NCBI RefSeq assembly: GCF_947488945.1
Contig: NZ_CANLBS010000016.1
Location: forward strand, 62,001 to 126,000
Source of the DNA: an uncultured Streptomyces sp.
GTDB lineage: Bacteria; Actinomycetota; Actinomycetes; Streptomycetales; Streptomycetaceae
Direction of reading: 5' to 3'
Length of the DNA: 64,000 bases
In this document: positions 50,266 through 60,001 of the stretch, one piece after another
Numbering within the stretch: the stretch's first letter is position 1
Layout of the letters: each line of letters starts with the position of its first letter
Made by a program: the position numbers and the translations under genes
Notes under the pieces: model-generated
Told to the model about the DNA's origin: nothing
Seen by the model: only the letters and a program-made list of their open reading frames with translations
Databases searched by the model: none

Positions 50266-53157
50266 ATGCGAACGTGCTCACCGGCGAAACACGCCCCGGG
50301 AAGCAGGCGCACACTGCTGCGCCTGCTCCTGGCCCTCACGATATGCCTCGGCCTGACCTCGCCCCTGATGGCGAAGACCGCCCGTGCCGCGGTGACCAAC
50401 CTGTCCAACCCCGGCTTCGAGACCGGCAACCTCAGCGGCTGGTCCACCACCGGCTCCGCCTTCGCCGCATCGGTCAGCGACGATCCTGGATGGGGGTGGG
50501 GATGCTGCTTCAACCAGGCGGGCACCTACCACCTGTGGGGGTTCGCCGGAGCCGGCGACGACGCCACCGGAACCGTCACGTCCGAACCGTTCACGCTGAC
50601 CGGTACGGGGATGGTCAGCGCCCTGGTGTCCGGCGGACGCAATGAGGCCCAGCTGTACGTCGCACTGACCACGTCGGACGGAACCGTCCTGCACAAGGCG
50701 ACCGGGACGGACGACGAGGCGTACCGCCGCGTCACCTGGGACGCCCGCGACCACCTCGGCGAGCAACTGCGCATCACCGCGGTGGACCGGGCCGCCGGCG
50801 GCTGGGGCCACATCAACCTCGACGACGTCCGGGTCGGCGTCGACAAGGCGCCGGACACGGCTCAGCAAGGGCTGGCCGCCTACTGGGACTTCGCCGAAGG
50901 CCGGGGCACCACGACCACGGAGCGGATCAGCCAGGCCGCCGATCCCATCAGCTACGTGTTCAACGACGCGGTGTACAAGCCCGACAGCGCACCCCTGTGG
51001 CGCACCGGACGCGAGGACGAAGGGGTGCTCTCCGGCGCGCTCCTGTTCGACGGCTACTCCACCTGGGTCACCCGCGCCGCGTCGCAGACGCAGATCCCCA
51101 CCGACGGCATGACCGTCGAAGGGTGGGTCGCGCCGCGCGCCTTCGAATGGGGAGACGAGGGCAAGCCCTCCGCCATCGTCAACCAGCAGGACAAGGGCGC
51201 CCGCCGCGGCTTCTCCCTCGGCGTCGGCCGGCACGGGGTGTGGGAGTTCGGCGTCGGTACCGGGGACGCCTGGTACGAGCTGAAGGTACCCAGGGCCGCG
51301 GCCCTGGCCGCGGGGAAGTGGGCTCACCTCGCCGCGGTGTTCGCGCCGGGTGAAGGCGCCATCAGGCTGTTCCTGAACGGCACGCAGGTCGCCCAGACCG
51401 CCATCCCCACCACCGCCCGGCTGGCCAAGGCCGACGTTCCGCTGATCATCGGACGCCACAACCAGCCCGCCATCATCAACGGCACCTTCGCCGTCAACAT
51501 GTTCAACGGTCTGATCGACGAGGTGAAGGTCCACACCGGCCCGCTCACCCCGGCAGCCGTCAGGGCGAGCCACGACAAGGACCTGGCGACGTTCGGCGGC
51601 GGCAGCATCCCAGCAGCCCGCATGGCCATGGACCGCGCACGCTACGACGGCGACCGCTACCGTCCCGGATACCACTTCACCGCCCCCAACCACTGGATGA
51701 ACGAGCCTCACGCCCCCATCCAGGTCAACGGCACCTACCACCTCTTCTACCAGCACAACTCCCACGGGCCCTACTGGCACAACATCGGCTGGGGCCACGC
51801 GGTCAGCAAGGACCTGGTCCACTGGCGCGACCTGCCCGACGCCCTCGTGCCGACCGCCGACAGCGTGGCACCCGACGGCGTCTGGTCCGGCGACTCGACG
51901 CTCGACGAGAACGGCGTCCCCGTCCTGCTGTTCACGGCGGGGAACGACGCCCAACGCCCCAACCAGGCGACCGGTCTCGCCCGCCCCGTCGACCCGAGCG
52001 ACCCCGACCTGGTCGAGTGGAAGATGCACCCCACCCTGGTCACCAGCCAGACCGCCGACCTCAACGTCGGCACCGGACGCAAGGTCCGCTTCGGCGACTT
52101 CCGCGACCCGTTCGTCTGGAAGGAGGGGGACACCTGGTTCCAGCTGATGGGCTCGGGCGTCCAGACCACCTCGGGCACGGACGTCGGCGGCACCGCTCTC
52201 CTCTACACCTCCAAGAACCTGACCGACTGGACCTACTCCGGCCCCCTGATGACCGGTGACGTGGCGGCCCACCCCAAGACCGGCCAGGTCTGGGAACTGC
52301 CCACCTTCCTGCCGATCGGCAAGGACGCCCAGGGCCGCCAGCGCAGGGCGCTGCTCGTCAACCCGGCCTTCCCCGCCGGCCCCGGCGAGTACAGCAGCAA
52401 GTACGTCTACTACTGGGTCGGCACCTGGGACGCCGGCGCCCGCCGATGGACACCCGACACGACCGAGCCCAAGCTGATGGACTACGGCGACCACTTCACC
52501 GGTCCCAGCGGAACGGTCGACGACAAGGGCCGCTCGCTGGTCTTCAGCATCGCCCAGGACCGGCGCACCGAACGCGCCCACTACGACGCCGGCTGGGCCC
52601 ACAACGCCGGCCTGCCCATCGAACTGTCCATGCGGCCCGACGGAGACCTCGGCTTCCGCCCCGTGGAGGAGGTCTCCCGCCTCCACACCGGCGCACCGCT
52701 GGTGGACATCACCGCGCCGACGTCCATCAACGACGTAAATTCGCGCCTGGCCGCCGTCAAGGGCGACATGCTCCACATCAAGCTGACCATGAAGCGAGGC
52801 AGCGCCGGCACCTTCGGCCTCGACGTCCTGCGCAGCCCCGGGGACGAGGAACGCACCCGCCTCTTCTACGACGGCCCTGCCGGGCAACTGGGCGTCGACC
52901 GCACACGATCCGGGAACAACTCCAGCTCCGAACCGGACCTCGGCATCCAGAAGGGCCCGCTCACCCTCTCCGACGGCACGCTGACCCTCGATGTCTTCCT
53001 GGACCGCTCGATGGTCGAGGCGTACGCCAACGGCCACAAGTCCCTGACCACCCGCGCCTATCCCTTCCGCCAGGACTCCCTCGGCCTGCGGCTGTTCGGG
53101 GACGGCAGCACCGTCACGTCCATGACCGTCTGGAGGATGGGCGGTCTGACCGACTGA
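50266..53157 (+). CDS. Secreted multidomain GH32 fructanase, module order accessory-LamG-GH32
   Basis: 963 residues from the ATG at 50266, chosen over 50251 because GGAGG lies 5 bases upstream. Signal peptide (RRTLLRLLLALTICLGLTSPL, ending TARA). Domains: accessory module about 45-195 (NPGFETGNLSGW, AAGGWGHINLDDV), LamG about 205-435, GH32 about 455-760 and its C-terminal sandwich to the end (FLDRSMVEAYANG). It is a paralog of the preceding gene with the accessory module moved from C- to N-terminus. Glu480 (WMNEPHAP) stands at the nucleophile position, with Asp614 (DFRDP) and Glu677 (WELP). It starts 91 bases after the first gene's stop and is probably co-transcribed. A strong terminator follows. 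Confidence 0.86.
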   Translation: MRTCSPAKHAPGSRRTLLRLLLALTICLGLTSPLMAKTARAAVTNLSNPGFETGNLSGWSTTGSAFAASVSDDPGWGWGCCFNQAGTYHLWGFAGAGDDATGTVTSEPFTLTGTGMVSALVSGGRNEAQLYVALTTSDGTVLHKATGTDDEAYRRVTWDARDHLGEQLRITAVDRAAGGWGHINLDDVRVGVDKAPDTAQQGLAAYWDFAEGRGTTTTERISQAADPISYVFNDAVYKPDSAPLWRTGREDEGVLSGALLFDGYSTWVTRAASQTQIPTDGMTVEGWVAPRAFEWGDEGKPSAIVNQQDKGARRGFSLGVGRHGVWEFGVGTGDAWYELKVPRAAALAAGKWAHLAAVFAPGEGAIRLFLNGTQVAQTAIPTTARLAKADVPLIIGRHNQPAIINGTFAVNMFNGLIDEVKVHTGPLTPAAVRASHDKDLATFGGGSIPAARMAMDRARYDGDRYRPGYHFTAPNHWMNEPHAPIQVNGTYHLFYQHNSHGPYWHNIGWGHAVSKDLVHWRDLPDALVPTADSVAPDGVWSGDSTLDENGVPVLLFTAGNDAQRPNQATGLARPVDPSDPDLVEWKMHPTLVTSQTADLNVGTGRKVRFGDFRDPFVWKEGDTWFQLMGSGVQTTSGTDVGGTALLYTSKNLTDWTYSGPLMTGDVAAHPKTGQVWELPTFLPIGKDAQGRQRRALLVNPAFPAGPGEYSSKYVYYWVGTWDAGARRWTPDTTEPKLMDYGDHFTGPSGTVDDKGRSLVFSIAQDRRTERAHYDAGWAHNAGLPIELSMRPDGDLGFRPVEEVSRLHTGAPLVDITAPTSINDVNSRLAAVKGDMLHIKLTMKRGSAGTFGLDVLRSPGDEERTRLFYDGPAGQLGVDRTRSGNNSSSEPDLGIQKGPLTLSDGTLTLDVFLDRSMVEAYANGHKSLTTRAYPFRQDSLGLRLFGDGSTVTSMTVWRMGGLTD

Positions 53158-53193
53158 ACCACCGGGTGCGGATCCGCGTCGTCCCGCACGCAC

Positions 53194-53231
53194 GTGCCGC
53201 GTCCACCGGAGTTCACCGGTGGGCGCGGCAC
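53194..53231 (+). terminator. Terminator after the secreted GH32 pair
   Basis: 16-base-pair stem with one G-U pair: arms 53194-53209 (GTGCCGCGTCCACCGG) and 53216-53231, with a 6-base loop, 37 bases after the second GH32 stop. Confidence 0.75.
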
Positions 53232-53329
53232 CGCGCGCCGGACCGGACACGTCCCGGCCCCGTCCGTGCTCCGCCGCTCCCGCGCACCGCCTGGGCAGGG
53301 AGGATGCCATGCCCATCATCGGCCCGTTC

Positions 53330-53482
53330 ACCGGCTGGGATTTGTGCCCTCCCGCCGACGCGAGGGCGTTGTCCACCAGAGACCGAGGTAGCGGGTGGCC
53401 CAGTTGGTGATCACCGGGTTGCCGCTGATGACGGTGACGCCCTGGTCGTCCGTGTGGACGCGGGTTGCGAAAGTCGAGGTCA
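53330..53482 (-). pseudogene. Short truncated ORF downstream of the dehydrogenase remnant
   Basis: A 50-codon frame starting at ATG 53482, with GGAGGAG upstream. It begins MTSTFATRVHTDDQGVTVIS and then GNPVITNWATRYLG, which looks like the ordered start of a longer protein, but it ends in a basic tail (PSRRREGTNPSR) soon after. Its start is 2 bases from the stop of the dehydrogenase-like remnant, so it was once in the same operon. I do not recognise the family. Its short length and its neighbours argue that it is a fragment. Confidence 0.45.
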
Positions 53483-54150
53483 TGAGCGCTCCTCCAGTGT
53501 GATGCGGAGGTGGGTGTACGCGGTGGCCGGCTTGGTTTGGGCAGCGGCCAGATCGCGGGACTCGGTGGAGTCCAGGGGCGGAAGGCACACGGTCGGGCGT
53601 CCGGCCGTGAACCGCAACGGCATTCCGAGGTAGCCGCCCTCGTGGGGGGCGGACAGTTCGATGACGCCGTCGGTCCGGCCGAGGACGCGTGCGAGGGCGG
53701 CGACGGTCGCGCCGGCGGGCCCGGAACGGACGCGGCCGATGCCCGCCGCAATCCGGCCGGGCCGGGCAACGAGTTCTTCACGGACGCGCTGGACGTGGAT
53801 GCGGGCGGGTCGGCCGTGGATGGTGGGGGAGGAGGCGCAGATCACCGCGCGGTCACCGTGCTCGCCGATGACGTGCCCCTCGACGGCGTGCGTCGGTACC
53901 CCGGCCATGCGGGCCAGGATCAGCCGGCACCGGGCGGTGTCCGTGCTCGGTCCGATGTTCCGGACCCGGTTGCACCCGGACACCTCGGCGAACAGGCGCG
54001 GCATGATGTCGACGGGGTTGGTCACCATTATCACCGGCACGTGCCCGGCCAGTTGTTGGGCGAGACGTCGATGGTGGCCCCGTTTGCACGGAGCCCGGCC
54101 ATGCGTACGTCGCGGGTGTGGGTGTTGACGAACTGGGCCCGAGGGCGGTC
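53480..54150 (-). pseudogene. Decayed lactate/malate-dehydrogenase-like gene
   Basis: The C-terminal two thirds of an LDH/MDH-fold protein: LAGHVPVIMVTNPVDIMPRLFAEVSGC, the catalytic-loop segment VEGHVIGEHGDRAV and the C-terminal GYLGMPLRFTAGRPTVCLPPLD. Just upstream the match continues in another frame (TRDVRMAGLRANGATIDV), and the two frames meet near 54060-54070, consistent with one lost base. The N-terminal nucleotide-binding GxGxxG domain is missing altogether. The gene is therefore frameshifted and truncated. Its normal role cannot be inferred. Confidence 0.65.
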
Positions 54151-54154
54151 TGGT

Positions 54155-54640
54155 GGAGTACGGCGGGCCGCTGATGCCGTCGCACTTCCTGGCGAACGTG
54201 CCGGGGATGGACCGTTCGGGAATCGAGGTGTGTTCCACGAGGAACACGCCGGCAGAGCGGTGCAGGACGGGGGCCGGCTCGGCGCACACCCGACTGCAGA
54301 AGGCCGGCGGTGCGGTTACGTTCCTGGGCGATGGCGTCGGTCAGTGCGGTTCCGGGAACGTGTTCGGTGCACAGGCCGCCGGGCCGGTATCCGGCGACGG
54401 CAGGTACGCGCAGCCCGGCGGTGGCGAGGGTCCGGCGCTGAGCGGCTTCCCGTTCGAGGAGTGTGCCGGGCGAGGCGAGGTAGGCGGCCTGAGCCACCCT
54501 GACGGCGGCCCAGCCCCGGCGCTGCCGCGGAACACCGACACCAGCGGCATCCCCAGTATGTCGACTTTGGCGTAGAGGGAGCGGCCGTCGACGTTCAGCT
54601 CCTGGACGTGGCTGGTGACGCTCGGGACGATGGGGGACCG
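54155..54640 (-). pseudogene. Remnant of an aminoglycoside-phosphotransferase-like gene
   Basis: Three collinear pieces in three frames read as one protein: VTSHVQELNVDGRSLYAKVD, then AQAAYLASPGTLLEREAAQ and GLCTEHVPGTALTDAIAQ, then IPERSIPGTFARKCDGISG. The pieces resemble the small-lobe, hinge and mid regions of phosphotransferase/kinase-fold proteins. At least two frameshifts separate them, and the C-terminal lobe runs directly into the LDH-like remnant, which suggests a deletion joined the two genes. No intact start codon with a ribosome site was found. Confidence 0.55.
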
Positions 54641-54867
54641 GGCTGTATGGCGGCGGTCGGCCAAAGGGTTGGGGCGGCGGCAATCCGGACAGCGAGACGG
54701 CCCCTGCTTAGCGCGCGCGAGGCGGGGGCCGCTGGTACGCCTCCGACTACACCCGGCCTCGGTGTGGCCCGCGGCAGTCAACCTGCTCGAACATGGCGAT
54801 GCTCCCTCCCGCACGCTGGAGCAAGGAGGAGATCTCCTTCGCCCAGCTCGGGGCGCCACATGTCCGG

Positions 54868-54917
54868 ACAGCAGGACGACCCCCTCCCGCGCGCTGGGAA
54901 GGGGGCCGTCCTGCTGT
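54868..54917 (-). terminator. Long hairpin terminator after the motif-pair operon
   Basis: Arms 54868-54885 and 54900-54917: 18 pairs with one A/C mismatch (ACAGCAGGACG outer, CCCCCT inner) and a 14-base loop. It lies 84 bases beyond the stop of the 109-residue protein and marks the end of that transcript. Confidence 0.75.
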
Positions 54918-55000
54918 GGACTTCGAGATTGTGGGCGCTGCTCAGACGGGGGACGTTGCTGGGGGTGGGAGCGAGCGCGGGCGGAAGGCCGGCCGTGGGC

Positions 55001-55330
55001 TCACGCTCCGCCCCAGGACTCCATCACTCCGCGCGCAGCTTCCACCACGGGAACCCCGACGCTGCCGATCATGGTGGCGACTCCCGCGATGCTGGTAAGG
55101 GCCAGACGGACCCTGCTCGGCTCCGCACCGCTTCCGGGGGCCAAGGTCTGCATGCCAGCCTCCACGACGGGCAGGTCTTCCTCCGCCAGGTGGGGGCGCA
55201 GGGTTGCGACGGCGATCTGCAGACGGCGCAGCGCCTCCTCCTCGGACGGTGGCGTGTGGTGGTGCACGATGCCGGTGTTGTGGTCTCCGTGCTGAGTGAC
55301 GGCGTCGCCGATGTGTATGCGCTCTGTCAT
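55001..55330 (-). CDS. Small protein with N-terminal GD-x-Q-x-G-x-HNTG motif
   Basis: 109 residues, no known family recognised. The N-terminus is HIGDAVTQHGDHNTGIVHHH, a Gly/Gln/His-rich motif that reappears at the C-terminus of the neighbouring protein. The middle (PPSEEEALRRLQIAVATLRPHLAEEDLPVVEAGMQTL) is helical and amphipathic, and the C-terminal 35 residues (LALTSIAGVATMIGSVGVPVVEAA) form a hydrophobic stretch able to enter or contact a membrane. ATG in an ATGA overlap with the upstream DUF6232-like gene, so the two are produced together. Function unknown. See findings for the motif-pair idea. Confidence 0.75.
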   Translation of the reverse strand: MTERIHIGDAVTQHGDHNTGIVHHHTPPSEEEALRRLQIAVATLRPHLAEEDLPVVEAGMQTLAPGSGAEPSRVRLALTSIAGVATMIGSVGVPVVEAARGVMESWGGA

Positions 55331-55833
55331 GACCTGACCTTCTTCCCCGTGTTGTGGTTTCCGTACTGGTTGATGAGGTCCCCGACGTGCAGGGTCTCCA
55401 CCCGCAGCGAGAAAGAGGCATGAGGGTCATCGATCGCGTCCATGATCATGTTCACTAGCCGGTACACCTCGTCCAGCGACCAGCTCACCAAGGCGGTCTC
55501 CGGTGAGCCCGCCGTTTCGATGATCAGGGCGTAGAAAGTCTTCCGGAGAAGAATTCTGACCAGTCGGATTACCGTCGCAGCGAGAAGCAGGCCCATTATG
55601 AACTGACTGAACGTTCGCAGTCCCGTCGCACCTGCGGCGTTCATGATCCAGAACCAGATGCCCGTCGCCAGAGCGAGCAGAGCGATGCGTCTGACGAAAC
55701 TCTTGACCGCGTGCGCATAGGGGGGCTTGTACATCGCCGCCTGTGCGCGCGCAATGTTCTGGAGGGGATATGCCGCCGAACCAACCCATAACACTCGTCT
55801 GCTGACTCTGACTTCGAGCGTCTCGCTCTTCAA
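55327..55833 (-). CDS. DUF6232-like membrane protein with C-terminal GD-x-Q-x-G-x-HNTG motif
   Basis: 168 residues from a TTG at 55833. N-terminus VRVSRRVLWVGSAAYPLQNIARAQ is the DUF6232 signature. Two membrane helices follow (IALLALATGIWFWIMN; FIMGLLLAATVIRLV), then a cytoplasmic beta region (FYALIIETAGSPETALVSW) and at the very end HVGDLINQYGNHNTGKKVRS. That tail matches the N-terminal motif of the downstream small protein. The start is uncertain because the ribosome site is weak. By eye, local base composition is less GC-rich than the surroundings. DUF6232 proteins are uncharacterised. Confidence 0.75.
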   Translation of the reverse strand: MKSETLEVRVSRRVLWVGSAAYPLQNIARAQAAMYKPPYAHAVKSFVRRIALLALATGIWFWIMNAAGATGLRTFSQFIMGLLLAATVIRLVRILLRKTFYALIIETAGSPETALVSWSLDEVYRLVNMIMDAIDDPHASFSLRVETLHVGDLINQYGNHNTGKKVRS

Positions 55834-56116
55834 TTGCCCCCAGTGTCACTCTTTACGGATGCACCAGCATCCACTACGTGCTGTACACCGGCAAGCGTCC
55901 GGCCTGCCGTGTGCCGTCGCAAAACAGCCAACTCACCAACTCACTTACGAGTTGCTGTGGTCCGGCCCCTGGGGCCCGGCGCCCCTCCGTGATCTCCAGC
56001 ACCCGTTGGCCCACGCCCTCCGAAGGCTGCTGCCGACGGGGAAAGGGGCCCCGCCACGCCCCCCCTCTGACCCAGGGCCCGCCCCAGCACCCCGAACACC
56101 GACCCGACAGCACAAC
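55834..56116. other. Intergenic stretch, nothing recognised
   Basis: About 280 bases between the DUF6232-like start and the terminator of the next small gene. Presumably it holds the promoter for the motif-pair operon. Open frames here give low-complexity products only. Confidence 0.4.
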
Positions 56117-56149
56117 GGCCCCCTTCTCGCCGCGCGAGACAAGGGGGCC
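56117..56149 (-). terminator. Terminator of the 83-residue membrane protein gene
   Basis: Arms GGCCCCCTT (56117-56125) and AAGGGGGCC (56141-56149), with an inner CTCG/CGAG pairing in the loop, 21 bases beyond the stop of the minus-strand gene. Confidence 0.7.
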
Positions 56150-56170
56150 GAACCGTACGCGACCAGCCGG

Positions 56171-56422
56171 TCACAGATCCCGATCCCGATTCCATCGCGA
56201 TACCGACATCGCGTAGAGCACGTTCCCGATTCCGGCCGTGCACATCAGCAGCCAGAAATGGACCCACGCCGACTGCCGGCGACGACGCACCCCGCCATAG
56301 CCGCCCACGGCAGCCGACGCGGCAGCCGACGGCGACGCCGCCGAGGACGAACTGTTGTTGATGATCACGGTGCGAACCGGCCCGTTGTACGGGGTCGGCT
56401 GCTGGTCTGGTGCGGTCGACAT
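56171..56422 (-). CDS. Small membrane protein of unknown function
   Basis: 83 residues. A disordered N-terminus with PTPYNGPVRTVIINN and a Ser/Ala-rich stretch, a basic patch GVRRRRQ and one C-terminal membrane helix region (WVHFWLLMCTAGIGNVLYAM) ending in a charged tail. Similar short proteins with a terminal HFWL...GIGN helix occur in streptomycetes without known function. ATG preceded by GGAGGACAAC. Its own terminator supports expression. Confidence 0.7.
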   Translation of the reverse strand: MSTAPDQQPTPYNGPVRTVIINNSSSSAASPSAAASAAVGGYGGVRRRRQSAWVHFWLLMCTAGIGNVLYAMSVSRWNRDRDL

Positions 56423-56589
56423 GCCCGTTGTCCTCCTGAAAGCGCTGGTGCTGGAGCGACCGCGCCCTAGGCATGCAGATCAGATCACCGCAGGGGAATC
56501 GCGGCGCGTCACCCGGAAGAGGGCGACCACGGCAGCCCTCTCCCACGTCGTGCGGGCAAGGGGGCCGTCGCCGATTCAGCTGGCCGGCC

Positions 56590-56832
56590 TCGTCGCTGGC
56601 CTCCGGCCTGGCCAAGCGCCCTTACGACCTGAGGCACGCCGGGATTCCCTTCTGGCTGTACTCGGGTGTGGATCCCGCTGAGTGTGCTCGTCCAGCGGGC
56701 CAGAGCATCGAGGTTCTCTTTCGCTTCCACGCCAAGTTCCTCGACGGCCTCCAGGAGCACGCCAACCGCCTCATTGAACAGTCGATGAGGGAGTGGGACC
56801 GCGTCAGCCGAGGCGCAGCTCCGGTCGAGTGA
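56590..56832 (+). pseudogene. C-terminal fragment of a tyrosine-type integrase
   Basis: The frame from about 56600 reads AKRPYDLRHAGIPFWLYSGVDPAECARPAGQS and then VLFRFHAKFLDGLQEHANRLIEQSM. This is the box II region of tyrosine recombinases (the L-R-H of YDLRHAG). The usual catalytic Tyr region is altered (FRFHAKFLDG). The catalytic core upstream is absent: the preceding bases give no integrase sequence. It is a relic of an integrated phage or plasmid. No tRNA gene or obvious att repeat was found next to it. Confidence 0.7.
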
Positions 56833-56942
56833 ACCGTACTGGACCGGAAATAGACCGGAACGGCTGGTCCGGGGCGGGAATGCCGTGGGAGGAACTGGGA
56901 TTTCCCCGTGCCTCACTCTCGATCCCTTCCGGGTCGAAGGGC

Positions 56943-56978
56943 GGGCGCCTGACCGGTGAAATTTCAGGTCAGGCGCCC
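56943..56978 (-). terminator. Terminator of the acetaldehyde dehydrogenase gene
   Basis: Perfect 12-base-pair stem (56943-56954 and 56967-56978, arm GGGCGCCTGACC) with a 12-base loop, directly beyond the stop of the minus-strand gene. It can act in both directions. Confidence 0.75.
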
Positions 56979-56990
56979 TTTCGCATATGT

Positions 56991-58514
<1,524 letters not shown>

Positions 58515-58637
58515 CTCTGTGGCCTCCCGGACCCGGCCGCCCGCCGTTGGACGGCCTCTGGGAGGAGGCTAGGAAGCGCGACGTTGCAACGCCGTTGCGC
58601 TCGTGCGGTGCCCGCGTCGGCCGGGCGCGCCTCCGCC

Positions 58638-59894
58638 TCAGCGGCGGCCCAGTTCCGCGTCGAGGGAGCGCGCGCGGGCCATGGCCGCCGGCCGGCAGGC
58701 GGGGGCGGCCGACGCGGCCAGCGCGTGCCACACCGGCAGGTCCTCCTCGCCCCACGGGCTGTGCGCCCAGTCCGCCAGCAGCCCCGGATCGCCGCGCGAC
58801 AGCAGCGCGGCCCGCAACTGGTCGGTGAGGCGCTCCCGCAGCCGTACGACGACCGGAGCGCGGGAGGCGGGCAGCAGCGGACCGGCGTACGCGTCGAGGG
58901 CGGGGGCGAGCGCGCCGGAGGAGAGCCGGCGGGCCACCGTGTCGAAGTCGGCGTCCACCGGCGCGGTCAGCCGGTACGGCCGCGAGCGGAGCAGTTCGGG
59001 GCCCAGCAGGCGGCGCAGCCGGGAGAGTTCGGCCCGCAGGGTCACCGGGGTCACCGACTCGTCCTCGTACAGCTCCACGTGGAGTTCGTCGCCGCCGACG
59101 CCCTCCGGGTGCCGGGCCAGCGCGACCAGGATCTCGCTGTGCCGGCGGCTCAGCCGGACGGTCCGTCCGTGCGCGACGAGCACCGCCTCGTCACGGCCCA
59201 GCGCGCTGAGCCGGACCGCGGCCGCCGACGGGGGCGGGGCGAGGAGCGCGAGCTGCGACTCGGCGGCGCGGGCCACCGCCTGGACGAACGCCAGGCTGTG
59301 CGGATGGGCGAGGCGGTGTCCGCCGGTGATGTCGACGGCACCCAGCACCCGCCCGGTGTGCGGGTCGTGGACCGGCGCGGCGGCGCACGTCCACTGCTGC
59401 ACCGGGCGCAGGTAGTGCTCGGCGGCGAACACCTGCACCGGCCGGTCCACGGCGAGTGCGGTGCCCGGGGCGTTGGTTCCGGCTGCGGACTCCGACCACC
59501 GGGCGCCCTCCACGAAGTTCATCCGGCCCGCGCTGCGCCGGGCCGCCGCGTGGCCCTCCACCCACAGCAGCCGGCCCTGCGCGTCGCACACCGCCAGCAG
59601 GTGTTCGCCGTCCGCCGCGTACGCGCTCATCAGCTCCCGGATCACCGGCATGGCGGGGGCCAGCGGGTGGGCGTCGCGGTACGGGCCGAGTTCGTCGGGC
59701 TCCAGTTCCACCGCGGGGGCGCCGTCCGGGCTCACCCGGGCCCTCGCCGAGCGGCGCCAGGACTCGCCGACCACGGTGCGCACCGGCCGCTCCAGGCGGC
59801 CCGCAGAGGTGAACGTCTCATGTGCGTGGCGCAGCGCGCCGAGCCGGTCGCCCGGGTCCGCGCCGCTGCTCAGGGCCACCCAGGGGTCCGTCAC
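58638..59894 (-). CDS. AcoR-like GAF-domain regulator of the aldehyde dehydrogenase
   Basis: 418 residues. The N-terminal half matches the sensing part of AcoR-type activators (SWRRSARARVSPDG, a GAF domain with FVEGARWSESAAGTNAPGTALA and VHDPHTGRVLGAVDITGG). It lacks the sigma-54 AAA+ domain of true AcoR. Instead, about residues 230-310 form a winged-helix domain (RTVRLSRRHSEILVALARHPEGVGGDELHVELY) followed by helices. GTG at 59894 with GGGAGG 6 bases upstream. It likely activates the downstream aldehyde dehydrogenase in response to an aldehyde or alcohol. Confidence 0.82.
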   Translation of the reverse strand: MTDPWVALSSGADPGDRLGALRHAHETFTSAGRLERPVRTVVGESWRRSARARVSPDGAPAVELEPDELGPYRDAHPLAPAMPVIRELMSAYAADGEHLLAVCDAQGRLLWVEGHAAARRSAGRMNFVEGARWSESAAGTNAPGTALAVDRPVQVFAAEHYLRPVQQWTCAAAPVHDPHTGRVLGAVDITGGHRLAHPHSLAFVQAVARAAESQLALLAPPPSAAAVRLSALGRDEAVLVAHGRTVRLSRRHSEILVALARHPEGVGGDELHVELYEDESVTPVTLRAELSRLRRLLGPELLRSRPYRLTAPVDADFDTVARRLSSGALAPALDAYAGPLLPASRAPVVVRLRERLTDQLRAALLSRGDPGLLADWAHSPWGEEDLPVWHALAASAAPACRPAAMARARSLDAELGRR

Positions 59895-60001
59895 TTCGTC
59901 CTCCCGTCCAGTGGCTTCGTGTGTTCCATCGTGGTCGGCGGGAGGGCCCGCGACAAGACGCGTGCGCGGCCCGGATGCAGCTCACCCGAAAGGGTGGGTC
60001 A

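Noticed and set aside
50278..53781. A 1167-codon open frame antisense to the second secreted GH32 gene
   Set aside because: It mirrors the codon positions of the real gene, is low-complexity Gly/Val/Arg-rich, and has no domain. Such antisense frames are normal in DNA with about 90 percent GC at third positions.
53480..54289. A functional lactate/malate dehydrogenase
   Set aside because: The nucleotide-binding N-terminal domain is missing, and the remaining match changes frame near 54,065.
56833..56942. tRNA or att site next to the integrase relic
   Set aside because: No cloverleaf pairing or CCA-proximal T-loop sequence was recognisable. The AT-poor repeats ACCGGAA are too short to call att.
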